This document shows, piece after piece, positions 8,242 to 16,140 of a stretch of 64,000 nt of DNA (positions within the stretch are counted from its first letter, which is position 1; every line of letters begins with the position of its first letter). The notes beneath the pieces were generated by a model that saw only the letters and a list, made by a program, of their open reading frames with translations, did no database searches and was not told the origin of the DNA. Made by a program: the position numbers and the translations under genes. The DNA is from UMGS1519 sp050951005 (GTDB lineage: Bacteria > Actinomycetota > Coriobacteriia > Coriobacteriales > Eggerthellaceae): NCBI GenBank assembly GCA_050951005.1, contig JBMNIP010000004.1, positions 421,763 through 485,762 on the forward strand, read 5' to 3'.

Positions 8242-9381
8242 ATGGCTGACAAGGACCTGTACGAGGTTCTGGGCGTCTCGAAAGACGCTACCGATGACGA
8301 AATCAAGAAGGCGTTCCGCAAGAAGGCGCGCAAGCTGCACCCCGATGTGAACAAGGCACCCGATGCCGAGGACCGCTTCAAGGAACTTAATGAGGCGTAC
8401 GACGTGCTCAGCGACCCGCAGAAACGCGCACAGTACGACCGATTCGGCACTATTCCCGGTGCCGCTTCGGGCGGCGCGCAGTATGTCGATTTCGACGACC
8501 TGTTCGGCGGCGGCTTCGGTATGGGGGATCTTTTCAGCACATTCTTCGGCGGCGGAGCCAGCGGCGGCGCCCGGAGCGGCGGCAAGGTTCGGCGCGAGGG
8601 ACGCGATATGGGCCGCGGTCTGCGTCTTACCCTCGAGGAAGTGGCGACAGGCGTGAAGAAGGAGATCGTCTACGACCGCCTGACGCCGTGCGAGGATTGC
8701 GGCGGCACCGGATTCGGAGAGGGCGGCAAGGAAGTCGAATGCTCCAAGTGCCATGGCACCGGACGGGTGGTCACGGTGCAGCGTACTTTTCTGGGCGAGA
8801 TGCAATCGGCAAGCACCTGCCCACAGTGCCATGGCACCGGCCATACCATCGAGAATCCCTGCCCCGAGTGCGACGGCCAGGGCCGCGTGCCCGACCGCCA
8901 GCGACTGACCGTCGAAGTCCCCATCGGTATCCGTGACGGTCAGCAGCTGCGCCTGCGCGGCTTCGGCGAAGCCGGTATGAACGGCGCCAAGGCGGGCGAT
9001 CTCATCGTTACCTGCCGTATCGAGCCGCATGACTTCTTCGAGCGCGATGGGGACGATTTGCATGCGCGCGTCAACATCAGCATGCTGCAGGCCGCCCTGG
9101 GCGCCGAAATCACCGTCGATGGCATTCTGGAGAACGAGAAGATCCTGATCAAGATTCCGGCTGGATGCCAGAACGACCAGGTGGTCAAGTCGAAGGGCAA
9201 CGGTATGCCCAAGTTCCGCGGCGGCGCGCGTGGCGACCTGTACGCCCACATCACGGTCGAGATCCCACGCAAGCTGAGCAAGAAGGAACGTGACATGATG
9301 GAGAAGCTTGCTGACATGATGGGCGAGAAGGTCAGCCCGCAGCGCCCGAAGTGGCAGAAGCTGCGCGACGCGTTCGAATAG
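8242..9381 (+). CDS. dnaJ: Molecular chaperone DnaJ (type I)
   Basis: A 379-residue Hsp40 that delivers unfolded clients to DnaK and stimulates its ATPase. The J domain spans about 5-70 with HPD at 33-35. A Gly/Phe-rich linker (about 85-115) follows, then a zinc domain with four CxxC pairs at Cys150/153, 167/170, 193/196 and 207/210, and two C-terminal beta domains. ATG 8242 has GAAAGG eight bases upstream. It is most likely cotranscribed with hrcA and so heat-inducible through CIRCE. rsmE follows after three bases, matching the widespread hrcA-dnaJ-rsmE order. It may be one of two DnaJ copies in the genome, since dnaK is not adjacent. Confidence 0.96.
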   Translation: MADKDLYEVLGVSKDATDDEIKKAFRKKARKLHPDVNKAPDAEDRFKELNEAYDVLSDPQKRAQYDRFGTIPGAASGGAQYVDFDDLFGGGFGMGDLFSTFFGGGASGGARSGGKVRREGRDMGRGLRLTLEEVATGVKKEIVYDRLTPCEDCGGTGFGEGGKEVECSKCHGTGRVVTVQRTFLGEMQSASTCPQCHGTGHTIENPCPECDGQGRVPDRQRLTVEVPIGIRDGQQLRLRGFGEAGMNGAKAGDLIVTCRIEPHDFFERDGDDLHARVNISMLQAALGAEITVDGILENEKILIKIPAGCQNDQVVKSKGNGMPKFRGGARGDLYAHITVEIPRKLSKKERDMMEKLADMMGEKVSPQRPKWQKLRDAFE

Positions 9382-9384
9382 GGC

Positions 9385-10197
9385 ATGCCGATGGAGAACG
9401 TATCCCAAAGCGGCGGCGTCATCGGACGGGGCGGCCAGCCGATGGTCTACCTTTCATCCCAGGTGCTGGCGCGGGAAACCGAGCCGCAGTTCGCCCTTGT
9501 GCTTTCCGCCGATCAGGTGGCTGCCTTGCGCGATGGCGGGGTCGTTCCCGGCTCTCGGATCTCGGTCGTCGATGCGGCGCAGGATTACTTCACCTGCGAG
9601 GTGGTTTCCTTCGACGAAACGCCGATCTGCCGTATTGCAACCCGCACCCAGGATGCGCTTACGAGTGCGGTCTATCTGGTGCAGGGGCTGTGCGAGGATG
9701 AGGTCATGGACACCATCGTGCGCCAGACCACCGAAATCGGAATCGCCGGGTTCTCGTTCTTCACCAGCCATTTCAGCGCCCATCCCGATCCTGTGCGCTA
9801 CGACGAACGGCGAGACCGGTGGACCTCGCTTGCCCGTTATGCGGCGCTGCAGTCGGGACAGCCGTACCTGCCGCAGGTGGGTGGCATCATCGATTTGGAC
9901 GCTACCTGCGATCTGCTGGGCCGCTTCGATGCCGTCGTTCTGTGCTGGGAAGGCGAGACCCGGCGGACCATGGCCGACGCCGTCGGCCAGATCAAACGAT
10001 GGGGGATGGATCGGCAGGCAGATATCGCGCTGGTCATCGGACCGCGCGGGGGAATCACCGACGGGGAGATGGCCCGGCTCGGCAGCGCAAACGGCCGTCT
10101 GCTCACCGTGACGCTCGGCCCCGCCATCCTAAGGGTGGAAACCGCCGGCATCGTCGCCCCGACGCTGCTTATCAGCGCCCTAGGCGGACTGCGATGA
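9385..10197 (+). CDS. rsmE: 16S rRNA m3U1498 methyltransferase RsmE
   Basis: A 270-residue SPOUT-family enzyme that methylates N3 of U1498 in 16S rRNA, using SAM, on the assembled small subunit. The C-terminal trefoil-knot motifs are visible as LVIGPRGGITDGEM and LRVETAG near the end. The usual GPEGG is GPRGG here, a mild departure. The N-terminal half is a PUA-like RNA-binding domain. The start at ATG 9385 lies three bases after dnaJ. Its TGA overlaps the next start codon as ATGA, which implies translational coupling to mtaB. Position after dnaJ is typical. The N-terminal 20 residues are poorly conserved and a later start is possible. Confidence 0.88.
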   Translation: MPMENVSQSGGVIGRGGQPMVYLSSQVLARETEPQFALVLSADQVAALRDGGVVPGSRISVVDAAQDYFTCEVVSFDETPICRIATRTQDALTSAVYLVQGLCEDEVMDTIVRQTTEIGIAGFSFFTSHFSAHPDPVRYDERRDRWTSLARYAALQSGQPYLPQVGGIIDLDATCDLLGRFDAVVLCWEGETRRTMADAVGQIKRWGMDRQADIALVIGPRGGITDGEMARLGSANGRLLTVTLGPAILRVETAGIVAPTLLISALGGLR

Positions 10198-11423
10198 GGT
10201 TCTCGGTCGTCAATATCGGTTGCAAAGTCAATAGGGTGGAAATCGATCGCATCGCCGCCGAACTGAGGGAGCAGGGCGCCCGAATGGTAAAGGACGAACC
10301 GGCGGATGTAGTGATCGTGAATACCTGCACGGTCACGGCGGAGGCGGAGAAGAAGGCCCGCAAGGCGGTCCGCCAGGCGTTACGGCGCAATCCGGATGCT
10401 CCGGTGCTCGTTTGCGGGTGCGCTGTGGCCATCGACCCAGCTGAATTCACCTCGCTGGATGCACGCGTCCATATCGTGGGCAAGGCCCATGCTGCCCGGG
10501 CGGCCTGGCATCTTGCGGGATCTGAACCGGCCGAAGCTTCCGCCCCCGACGCCGACTTGCGTGTGGGCGAGGGGTTCCGTACCCGTGTGGGTATCAAGAT
10601 CCAGGATGGATGCAACAACTCGTGCACCTATTGCATCGTGCATGTGGCGCGCGGTGTTCCTGTCTCCGAGCCAGCCGCGCGGGTGGCCTCCCTTGTGCGC
10701 CGGTATGCGGAAGCGGGGGTGCGCGAGCTGGTGCTCACGGGCATCAACCTGGGTACGTATGACAGCGGGGGCTTGGACCTTGCCGGTTTGATCATGCATC
10801 TGCTTCCCCTGATCCCCGAAGGGCGGCTCCGCCTTTCTTCGATCGAGCCGCGGGATGTTTCCGAAGCGCTGATCGATGTGCTGGCCGCATCGGATGGGCG
10901 GGTTTGCCGCCATCTTCATCTGCCGTTGCAGTCGGGCAGCTCCAAGGTGCTGCGCGAGATGGGTCGCCCGTATGATGCGGAAGGGTTCCTTGCGCTGGTA
11001 GCGCGCCTGCGCGCTGAGGTGCCGCAGCTTTCGCTGTCGACCGATGTCATCGTCGGCTTCCCGGGGGAAACGGAGGGGGATTTCCAACAGACCCTTTCCG
11101 TGGTTCGGGCGGCGGCGTTCTCGAAGGTCCATGTATTCCGTTACTCGCGGCGCGCCGGTACGCCGGCGGCACAGCGGGCCGACCAGGTCGATGCGGCCAC
11201 GGTTGCCGCCCGTGCGAATCGGCTGTCGGCCCTTGGCCGCGAGCTCGCCTTCGAGGATGCCGCCCGTCGGGCGGGCACGGTCGAACAAGTGCTGGTAGAG
11301 CAGGCGGGACGGGGTATCACCGAGTCCTATCATCCCGTTTCCTTCTCGGGAACGGCCACCCCGGGGATCTTGGCGCCGTTTCGCTTAACAGAACCCACGG
11401 CGGATGGTATCTTTCACCTATGA
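10194..11423 (+). CDS. mtaB: tRNA t6A37 methylthiotransferase MtaB
   Basis: A 409-residue radical SAM methylthiotransferase that converts t6A37 to ms2t6A37 in tRNAs reading ANN codons. The N-terminal UPF0004 domain has Cys10 (IGCKVN), Cys45 (NTCTVT) and Cys74/76 (VCGC). The radical SAM cluster is CNNSCTYC with Cys140, 144 and 147, followed by VPVSEP where MiaB and RimO differ, which supports MtaB. A TRAM-like tail ends the protein. It overlaps rsmE by ATGA and phoH by ATGA, so the run is translationally coupled. It is one of three methylthiotransferases in this window, with RimO and MiaB, covering three different substrates. Confidence 0.93.
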   Translation: MRFSVVNIGCKVNRVEIDRIAAELREQGARMVKDEPADVVIVNTCTVTAEAEKKARKAVRQALRRNPDAPVLVCGCAVAIDPAEFTSLDARVHIVGKAHAARAAWHLAGSEPAEASAPDADLRVGEGFRTRVGIKIQDGCNNSCTYCIVHVARGVPVSEPAARVASLVRRYAEAGVRELVLTGINLGTYDSGGLDLAGLIMHLLPLIPEGRLRLSSIEPRDVSEALIDVLAASDGRVCRHLHLPLQSGSSKVLREMGRPYDAEGFLALVARLRAEVPQLSLSTDVIVGFPGETEGDFQQTLSVVRAAAFSKVHVFRYSRRAGTPAAQRADQVDAATVAARANRLSALGRELAFEDAARRAGTVEQVLVEQAGRGITESYHPVSFSGTATPGILAPFRLTEPTADGIFHL

Positions 11424-12373
11424 CTGACACGCAGATTACCCTTACCATTCCAAGTTCCCTTTCCATGGCACGTATCGCCGGCCCGGCCGATGCGAACCTA
11501 CGGCTCATCGAAGGGTCATTCGACGCTTCCATCACGGTACGCGGAAACACCGTCAGCCTGGAGGGCGATGCGGAGGAAGTACGCAAACTCACCACGCTGT
11601 TCAGCGACTTGATCGGCATGGCGGAAAGCGGCGCCGACATCTCCCCCGAGACCGTTCGCAGTTCCATTGGGCTGTTGAAGCGCGACCAGTATTCGCCCTC
11701 GCTTGTGCGCGAGGACATCATCCTGACATACCGTGGCAAGGCGATTCGTCCGAAGACCGCGGGGCAGCAGCGCTATGTGCAGGCGATGCGCGACAACATG
11801 GTCACCTTCGCCCTGGGTCCCGCCGGTACGGGTAAAACCTATCTCGCCATGGCCATGGCGGTTGCCGCCCTGAAGCGAAAAGAATGCGGCCGTATCGTGC
11901 TGTCCCGCCCGGTGGTGGAAGCGGGGGAGAGCCTCGGCTACCTGCCCGGGACCCTGCAGGAGAAGGTGGATCCCTATATCCGCCCGCTCTACGATGCCCT
12001 CTTCGACATGATGGATATGGAACGGGCGAATGTCCTGCTCGAAGATGGAATCATCGAGGTGGCTCCGCTTGCCTTTATGAGGGGGCGGACCCTGAATGAC
12101 TCGTTTATCATCCTCGATGAGGCCCAGAACACCACGCCCGAGCAGATGAAGATGTTCCTGACCCGTTTGGGCTTCGGCTCGAAAATGGTCATAACGGGCG
12201 ATCCCACTCAGCTCGATCTGCCGCACGGGCATTCCGGGCTGCGCCATGCGCGGGAGATCCTGCAAGGTATCGACGGGATCGCGTTCTGTGATTTCACCGA
12301 TTTGGATGTGGTGCGCCATTCGCTGGTGGCTGCCATTGTTGCCGCGTACGAGCGTTTCGAGAATGAGAGGTAG
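11420..12373 (+). CDS. ybeZ: PhoH-like ATPase (YbeZ)
   Basis: A 317-residue P-loop ATPase of the PhoH family, thought to act with YbeY in ribosome or RNA metabolism. Walker A is GPAGTGKT at 133-140 and Walker B is FIILDEAQN at 229-237; ITGDPTQLDLP, a helicase-like sensor motif, follows. The N-terminal 100 residues resemble the KH-like region of the family. ATG 11420 overlaps the mtaB stop. ybeY begins seven bases after the stop, the near-universal ybeZ-ybeY pairing. The family name comes from a phosphate-starvation gene of E. coli, but nothing here suggests phosphate control. Confidence 0.94.
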   Translation: MTDTQITLTIPSSLSMARIAGPADANLRLIEGSFDASITVRGNTVSLEGDAEEVRKLTTLFSDLIGMAESGADISPETVRSSIGLLKRDQYSPSLVREDIILTYRGKAIRPKTAGQQRYVQAMRDNMVTFALGPAGTGKTYLAMAMAVAALKRKECGRIVLSRPVVEAGESLGYLPGTLQEKVDPYIRPLYDALFDMMDMERANVLLEDGIIEVAPLAFMRGRTLNDSFIILDEAQNTTPEQMKMFLTRLGFGSKMVITGDPTQLDLPHGHSGLRHAREILQGIDGIAFCDFTDLDVVRHSLVAAIVAAYERFENER

Positions 12374-12379
12374 GGCACA

Positions 12380-12877
12380 ATGGATGTGCTTGTCGATTAC
12401 GCGTATCGTCCCGATGCGCTTGCCGGGATACCGGTCGAGGATGTCTGCCGATTCGTTATGGAGGCCCAGCAGCTGCCCGAGAACACCGAGGTCAGTGTCA
12501 GCTTCGTTGACGATGATACCATCGCGCGCCTGAATGCGGAGTATCGCGGCAAGGAGGGTCCGACCGATGTCCTGAGCTTCGAGCTTGACGGGGCGGACAC
12601 CGATGAGCCAGAAGAGTTCGCAGGTCCGGACGGCACGGGTGCAGACGAACCGTACGAACTCGGGGATATCGTCATCGCCGTGGACGTGGCAGAGCGTCAG
12701 ACGCAGCAGTACGGAACGACCTTCGAGGAGGAGGTATCGCTGCTGCTGATCCATGGGGTATTGCACCTGTGCGGATACGATCATGTGACCGACGAGGATG
12801 CGGCGGTTATGGAGCCGCTGGAGAAGAAGCTGCGTGCTGCCTGGGCAGAGAAGCGCGGGCTCGGGGAGCTCGCATGA
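12380..12877 (+). CDS. ybeY: Endoribonuclease YbeY
   Basis: A 165-residue zinc-dependent endoribonuclease involved in 16S rRNA 3'-end maturation and ribosome quality control. The metal motif HGVLHLCGYDH runs from His125 to His135. The upstream conserved block TDVLSFEL (62-69) is present. Between the two, residues about 70-92 form an acidic Gly/Asp/Glu insert that is longer than in E. coli YbeY. It follows ybeZ after seven bases and its TGA overlaps the ATG of dgkA. The ybeZ-ybeY-dgkA-era order is common in Gram-positives. Confidence 0.95.
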   Translation: MDVLVDYAYRPDALAGIPVEDVCRFVMEAQQLPENTEVSVSFVDDDTIARLNAEYRGKEGPTDVLSFELDGADTDEPEEFAGPDGTGADEPYELGDIVIAVDVAERQTQQYGTTFEEEVSLLLIHGVLHLCGYDHVTDEDAAVMEPLEKKLRAAWAEKRGLGELA

Positions 12878-13245
12878 AGCCCGAGCATGATTTCGGGAAA
12901 TCTTTCGGCTATGCCTTCAGGGGCATCGTCACGGCATGGCGGAAAGGCTACAACCTGCGGGTTCAGAGCGCTGCGGGCGTGCTTGCCGTGGTACTCGGCC
13001 TTGCGTTCGGAATCAGCCTGGTTGAATGGTGCGCAGTGGTGGTCTGCATCGGCGCCGTCATCGGCGGCGAGTGCATGAATACGGCGCTTGAGGACGCGGT
13101 CGACCTGGCCAATCCCGAAGTGCATCCTTTGGCGAAGTCGGCGAAGGATATGGCGGCAGGCGCGGTGCTCGTCATGTCCATCGCCTCGGCCGTAATCGGC
13201 ATCATCATCTTCTTGCCGCGCATTCTGTCAGCATTGGGGGTATAG
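12874..13245 (+). CDS. dgkA: Diacylglycerol/undecaprenol kinase
   Basis: A 123-residue integral membrane kinase of the DgkA family. In Gram-positive bacteria these enzymes phosphorylate undecaprenol to recycle the cell-wall lipid carrier. The signature GGECMNTALEDAVDL (64-78) followed by HPLAKSAKDMAAGAVL (84-99) is clear, with three hydrophobic segments at about 32-50, 52-68 and 98-118. The start is ATG 12874, overlapping the ybeY TGA; the open frame upstream is only a shadow. era follows three bases after the stop. Substrate preference (undecaprenol against diacylglycerol) cannot be read from the sequence. Confidence 0.92.
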   Translation: MKPEHDFGKSFGYAFRGIVTAWRKGYNLRVQSAAGVLAVVLGLAFGISLVEWCAVVVCIGAVIGGECMNTALEDAVDLANPEVHPLAKSAKDMAAGAVLVMSIASAVIGIIIFLPRILSALGV

Positions 13246-13248
13246 CGC

Positions 13249-14301
13249 ATGGTGCAACCGGTCGGACTTCCGCATGACGATTCAGGCAACCGAGAGATGG
13301 CCGCTGGCTTCCAAGGGGCGGGCGGATTCGATACCGAGGCGATGATGGCCCAGCTTGCCGCCGATCGGGAAAACGAGGTGAGCGCGGCGGACCTGGCTCG
13401 TGGGGACCGGTTCGCTTCGGGGTTCCTTGCGCTCGTCGGGCGTCCGAATGCGGGAAAATCGACGCTGCTCAACGCCTTGGTCGGCAAGAAGGTTGCCATC
13501 ACCAGCAACACCGCGCAGACCACACGCAACCGTTTCCGCGGCATTGTGAACCGTCCCCACGCGCAAGTGGTCATCGTCGACACGCCGGGCATCCACAAGC
13601 CCAAGGATGCACTCGGAAGAGACTTGAACCAGTCGGCGGCAAGGGGAATGGAGGATGTTGATGTGGTGGCGTTCCTTCTGGATGCCGGCAAACCCTTCGG
13701 TCGGGGCGACGACTGGGTGCTGCGCCAGGTAAAGGGCGTGAAGGCCAAACGCATCCTGGTTGTCTCCAAGACCGATACCGCCGATCGGAAGACCGTTGAT
13801 GGTCAGATTGAGGCGGCAAGCGAATGGGTGGACTGGGATGCGGTCTGCCCGCTTTCGTCAGTGACGGGCGATGGCGTGGCCGCGTTCCTCGATACCGTAA
13901 TCGGCTTTCTGCCCGAAGGCCCGCGGTGGTTTCCCGAGGACATGGATACCGACCAGTCACTCGAGGCAATCGTTGCGGAATTCATCCGCGAGAAGATCCT
14001 GCGGCATACCTACGACGAGGTTCCCCATTCGGTCGGAGTGCTCACCGAGGACATAGACTTCGACGAGGAGCGGAGACTCTATCATATCGAGGCGACCGTA
14101 TACGTGGAGCGCGACAGCCAGAAGGGCATCATCATCGGCCAGGGCGGCAAGGGCATCAAGGCTATCGGAACCGAAGCGCGACAGGATCTCGAACAGCTGC
14201 TCGGAGCCAGGGTCTATCTGGGGCTGCAGGTGCGCGTGCGCAAGAACTGGCGCCAAGATGAGAGCCAGATTCGGCGGTTCGGATACGGGGAGGGCGAATA
14301 G
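13249..14301 (+). CDS. era: GTPase Era with N-terminal extension
   Basis: A 350-residue Era GTPase that binds the 3' end of 16S rRNA and assists 30S assembly. G1 is GRPNAGKS at 64-71, followed by the TAQTTRNR switch region, DTPGIHKP (G3) and SKTD (G4); the C-terminal KH domain has GIIIGQGGKGIKAIG at about 290-304. Era is usually about 300 residues; here the first 55 are a hydrophilic Gly/Asp/Ala-rich extension that may be disordered. No better internal start is obvious, though a start closer to residue 50 is possible. It sits in the coupled run between dgkA and recO, as in many Gram-positives. Confidence 0.95.
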   Translation: MVQPVGLPHDDSGNREMAAGFQGAGGFDTEAMMAQLAADRENEVSAADLARGDRFASGFLALVGRPNAGKSTLLNALVGKKVAITSNTAQTTRNRFRGIVNRPHAQVVIVDTPGIHKPKDALGRDLNQSAARGMEDVDVVAFLLDAGKPFGRGDDWVLRQVKGVKAKRILVVSKTDTADRKTVDGQIEAASEWVDWDAVCPLSSVTGDGVAAFLDTVIGFLPEGPRWFPEDMDTDQSLEAIVAEFIREKILRHTYDEVPHSVGVLTEDIDFDEERRLYHIEATVYVERDSQKGIIIGQGGKGIKAIGTEARQDLEQLLGARVYLGLQVRVRKNWRQDESQIRRFGYGEGE

Positions 14302-14305
14302 CCCC

Positions 14306-15073
14306 ATGGCGGCGCGGACGTATCGTGACCAGGTAATCGTCCTGCGCAAGACGAAGCTCAAGGAGTCCGACCTGATTCTTACGTTGCTTGCGCAGGATGG
14401 CCGGCAGGTGCGCGCGGTCGCCAAAGGCGCCCGCAAGCCCACGAGCTCGTTTGCGGCACGGCTCGACCTGTTCAGCAATGCCAGGGTCCTGTTTGCCAGC
14501 GGGCGGAATCTCGATATCGTCAAGGAGGCGCGTCTGGTCGATGCCCATGAGCCGTTACGGCTCGATATAGGGCTATCGGCTTGCGCGAGTCCCTTGGCCG
14601 AGCTTCTGGCGAAGGCGACTCAGGATGCACTGCCGGTTCCCCGTCTGTTCGATATGACGCAGGCGGCTTTTTCGACGCTCGAGTCCGTCCAGGGCACGGT
14701 GCGCCTGCTGCTTGTGGCGGGGTATCTTCTGAAGGCGAGCGCGCTGTTGGGATTCCGCCCCATCTTGCGGCATTGTGTGGAATGCGGCGCTTCCCTCGAT
14801 CCTGCCGACTGTCCGGATCCTCTGCGGTTCTCGGCGAGAGCGGGCGGCGTGCTGTGCTCGGCCTGCGCGCAGGGCCAGGACGCCGTGCCGCTTGCACCTG
14901 CCATCGTCGGATGGGCGGCGACGTTGCTCGGCGCCCGCTTCGCGGAGTTAGAAAGCTTCGATGCGGACGAGGATACGGCGTATGCGATCTTACGGATGGC
15001 GCAGATGTGGACCCGCGAGCACATCGGGCGCCTGAAAAGCCTGGAGATGCTGCTTGCGATGGGCGTGTACTAG
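14306..15073 (+). CDS. recO: DNA repair protein RecO
   Basis: A 255-residue RecO, which with RecR loads RecA on SSB-coated single strands and anneals strands. The N-terminal OB fold starts RTYRDQVIVLRKTKLKESDLIL, cut here to RTYRDQVIVLRKTKLKES, as is typical. A zinc finger is formed by HCVECGASLD with a second pair LCSAC about 40 residues on. ATG 14306 lies four bases after the era stop; a start at 14258 inside era is in frame but gives an unlikely leader. era-recO adjacency is conserved. The stop is followed by the convergent TSCPD gene. Confidence 0.92.
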   Translation: MAARTYRDQVIVLRKTKLKESDLILTLLAQDGRQVRAVAKGARKPTSSFAARLDLFSNARVLFASGRNLDIVKEARLVDAHEPLRLDIGLSACASPLAELLAKATQDALPVPRLFDMTQAAFSTLESVQGTVRLLLVAGYLLKASALLGFRPILRHCVECGASLDPADCPDPLRFSARAGGVLCSACAQGQDAVPLAPAIVGWAATLLGARFAELESFDADEDTAYAILRMAQMWTREHIGRLKSLEMLLAMGVY

Positions 15074-15132
15074 CGCACGGGATTTCACGGCTCGTTCTCG
15101 CAATGCGCCTGCGCGGTGCGCGATCAGAGCGT

Positions 15133-15408
15133 TTAAGCCTTTGCCGGTGCGGTTTCGTGCCGCTGCTGCAGAGCCAGCTCGAGCGCCTTGGTGAATTGGT
15201 CGGCGCACGATGTGCCGCGGCCGGCGCAATCGTTTCCCTTCAAGATGTCGATGACCTGTTCGGCTTCCATGCCGTCTACGAGCTTGCCGATGGCCTTCAG
15301 GTTGCCATTGCAGCCGCCCAGGAAGCTGACGTTCGTGACGCGGTCGTCATCGGTCAAGTCGAAATAGATCATCTGGCTGCACACGTCGCGCGGTTGGAAT
15401 TGGTACAT
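15133..15408 (-). CDS. TIGR03905-type TSCPD-domain protein
   Basis: A 91-residue protein resembling the small TSCPD-domain family (TIGR03905), which is related to the C-terminal domain of some ribonucleotide reductases. Function is unknown. Four cysteines are placed as in the family: Cys10 (VCS), Cys33 (GGCNGNLK), Cys61 and Cys68 (GTSCADQ). The name-giving TSCPD is TSCAD here. They may bind metal or iron-sulfur. The start at ATG 15408 has GGAGG six bases upstream; a longer frame to 15528 lacks family similarity. The gene converges on recO and diverges from rpsO, with its own promoter sharing -35 sequence with that of rpsO. Confidence 0.85.
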   Translation of the reverse strand: MYQFQPRDVCSQMIYFDLTDDDRVTNVSFLGGCNGNLKAIGKLVDGMEAEQVIDILKGNDCAGRGTSCADQFTKALELALQQRHETAPAKA

Positions 15409-15488
15409 GGTTTCCTCCGTTGCCGGGAACGTTGCTGCAACATCCGAGGCTCGCGCGATGCTGCAGGGACGCGTCGATTTTTGTGCAA

Positions 15489-15517
15489 ATGATAGAGTCC
15501 GCCTGCCGAGTTGGCAA
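15489..15517 (-). promoter_or_regulatory. Promoter of the TSCPD gene
   Basis: On the minus strand TTGCCA (15517-15512) is followed by 17 bases and TATCAT (15494-15489). Both boxes match the housekeeping consensus at 5 of 6. The -35 overlaps the -35 of the oppositely directed rpsO promoter. Confidence 0.6.
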
Positions 15518-15540
15518 ACCGTCTCCACAAACCGTATACT
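15511..15540 (+). promoter_or_regulatory. Promoter of rpsO
   Basis: TTGGCA (15511-15516), an 18-base spacer and TATACT (15535-15540) form a good housekeeping-type promoter about 100 bases upstream of rpsO. The leader leaves room for S15 autoregulatory structure, which I could not identify. Confidence 0.6.
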
Positions 15541-15637
15541 TCCAACGGTTATGTAATACGGCTTCCTGCTTAGTCCGCATGGCTCACCGCTTGCGCACTC
15601 AGCATCAAGCGACGATTCGAACAGAAAGGTGAATCAC

Positions 15638-15925
15638 ATGGCAGATCGCAGAAGCATCTCCAAAGAGCGCGTTGCAGAGCTGATGAAGGAGTATGGCAAG
15701 AACGAGAACGATTCCGGCTCCGCCGAGGTCCAAGTTGCCATCCTCACGGACCGCATCCGCAACCTTACCGAGCATCTGAAGACCCATCAAAAGGATTTCC
15801 ACACCCGCACGGGTCTGCTGAAGCTCATCGGCAAACGTCGGCGGCTACTGGCGTACATCGCCGACCGCGATATCGAAGAGTACCGCGCCCTTATCAAGAG
15901 GCTCGGTATCCGCGATAACCTCTAA
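15638..15925 (+). CDS. rpsO: 30S ribosomal protein S15
   Basis: A 95-residue S15, a primary 16S rRNA-binding protein of the platform that also makes a bridge to the large subunit. The family core is evident in SGSAEVQVAILTDRI, HLKTHQKDFHTRTGL and RRRLLAYIADRD. The N-terminus MADRRSISKERV is about six residues longer than usual. The start is ATG 15638 with AAAGGTG six bases upstream; GTG 15629 would overlap that site. A terminator hairpin follows and pnp lies downstream, the rpsO-pnp arrangement found in most bacteria. Confidence 0.97.
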   Translation: MADRRSISKERVAELMKEYGKNENDSGSAEVQVAILTDRIRNLTEHLKTHQKDFHTRTGLLKLIGKRRRLLAYIADRDIEEYRALIKRLGIRDNL

Positions 15926-15939
15926 TCACTTAGCAAATT

Positions 15940-15960
15940 GCCCGCTTCGGCGGGCTTTTG
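15940..15960 (+). terminator. Intrinsic terminator after rpsO
   Basis: GCCCGC, TTCG loop, GCGGGC then TTTT, 15 bases after the rpsO stop. The tetraloop is very stable. Some readthrough into pnp is likely, as in E. coli. Confidence 0.8.
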
Positions 15961-16092
15961 CATATTCCCAACCTCCCGTACCTGCTTGCAAGGCAATCGG
16001 GTTCGCGGCGAAGCGGGGGATATGAAAGCGGTCGGTCGCGCGGAGCGCGCGGTTGCTCGCGGCCCGGTAAAAGATTCCGGCAACCGAAGAAG

Positions 16093-16114
16093 CTTCATGC
16101 AATCCGGCATGAAG
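16093..16114 (+). other. Hairpin in the pnp leader
   Basis: CTTCATGC and GCATGAAG form a perfect 8-bp stem with a six-base loop, 27 bases before the pnp start and with no T run. E. coli pnp is autoregulated through an RNase III-cleaved leader hairpin, so this is a candidate for similar control; that role is inference. Confidence 0.5.
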
Positions 16115-16140
16115 GAAGAGAAAGCGAAACGTTCATCATC

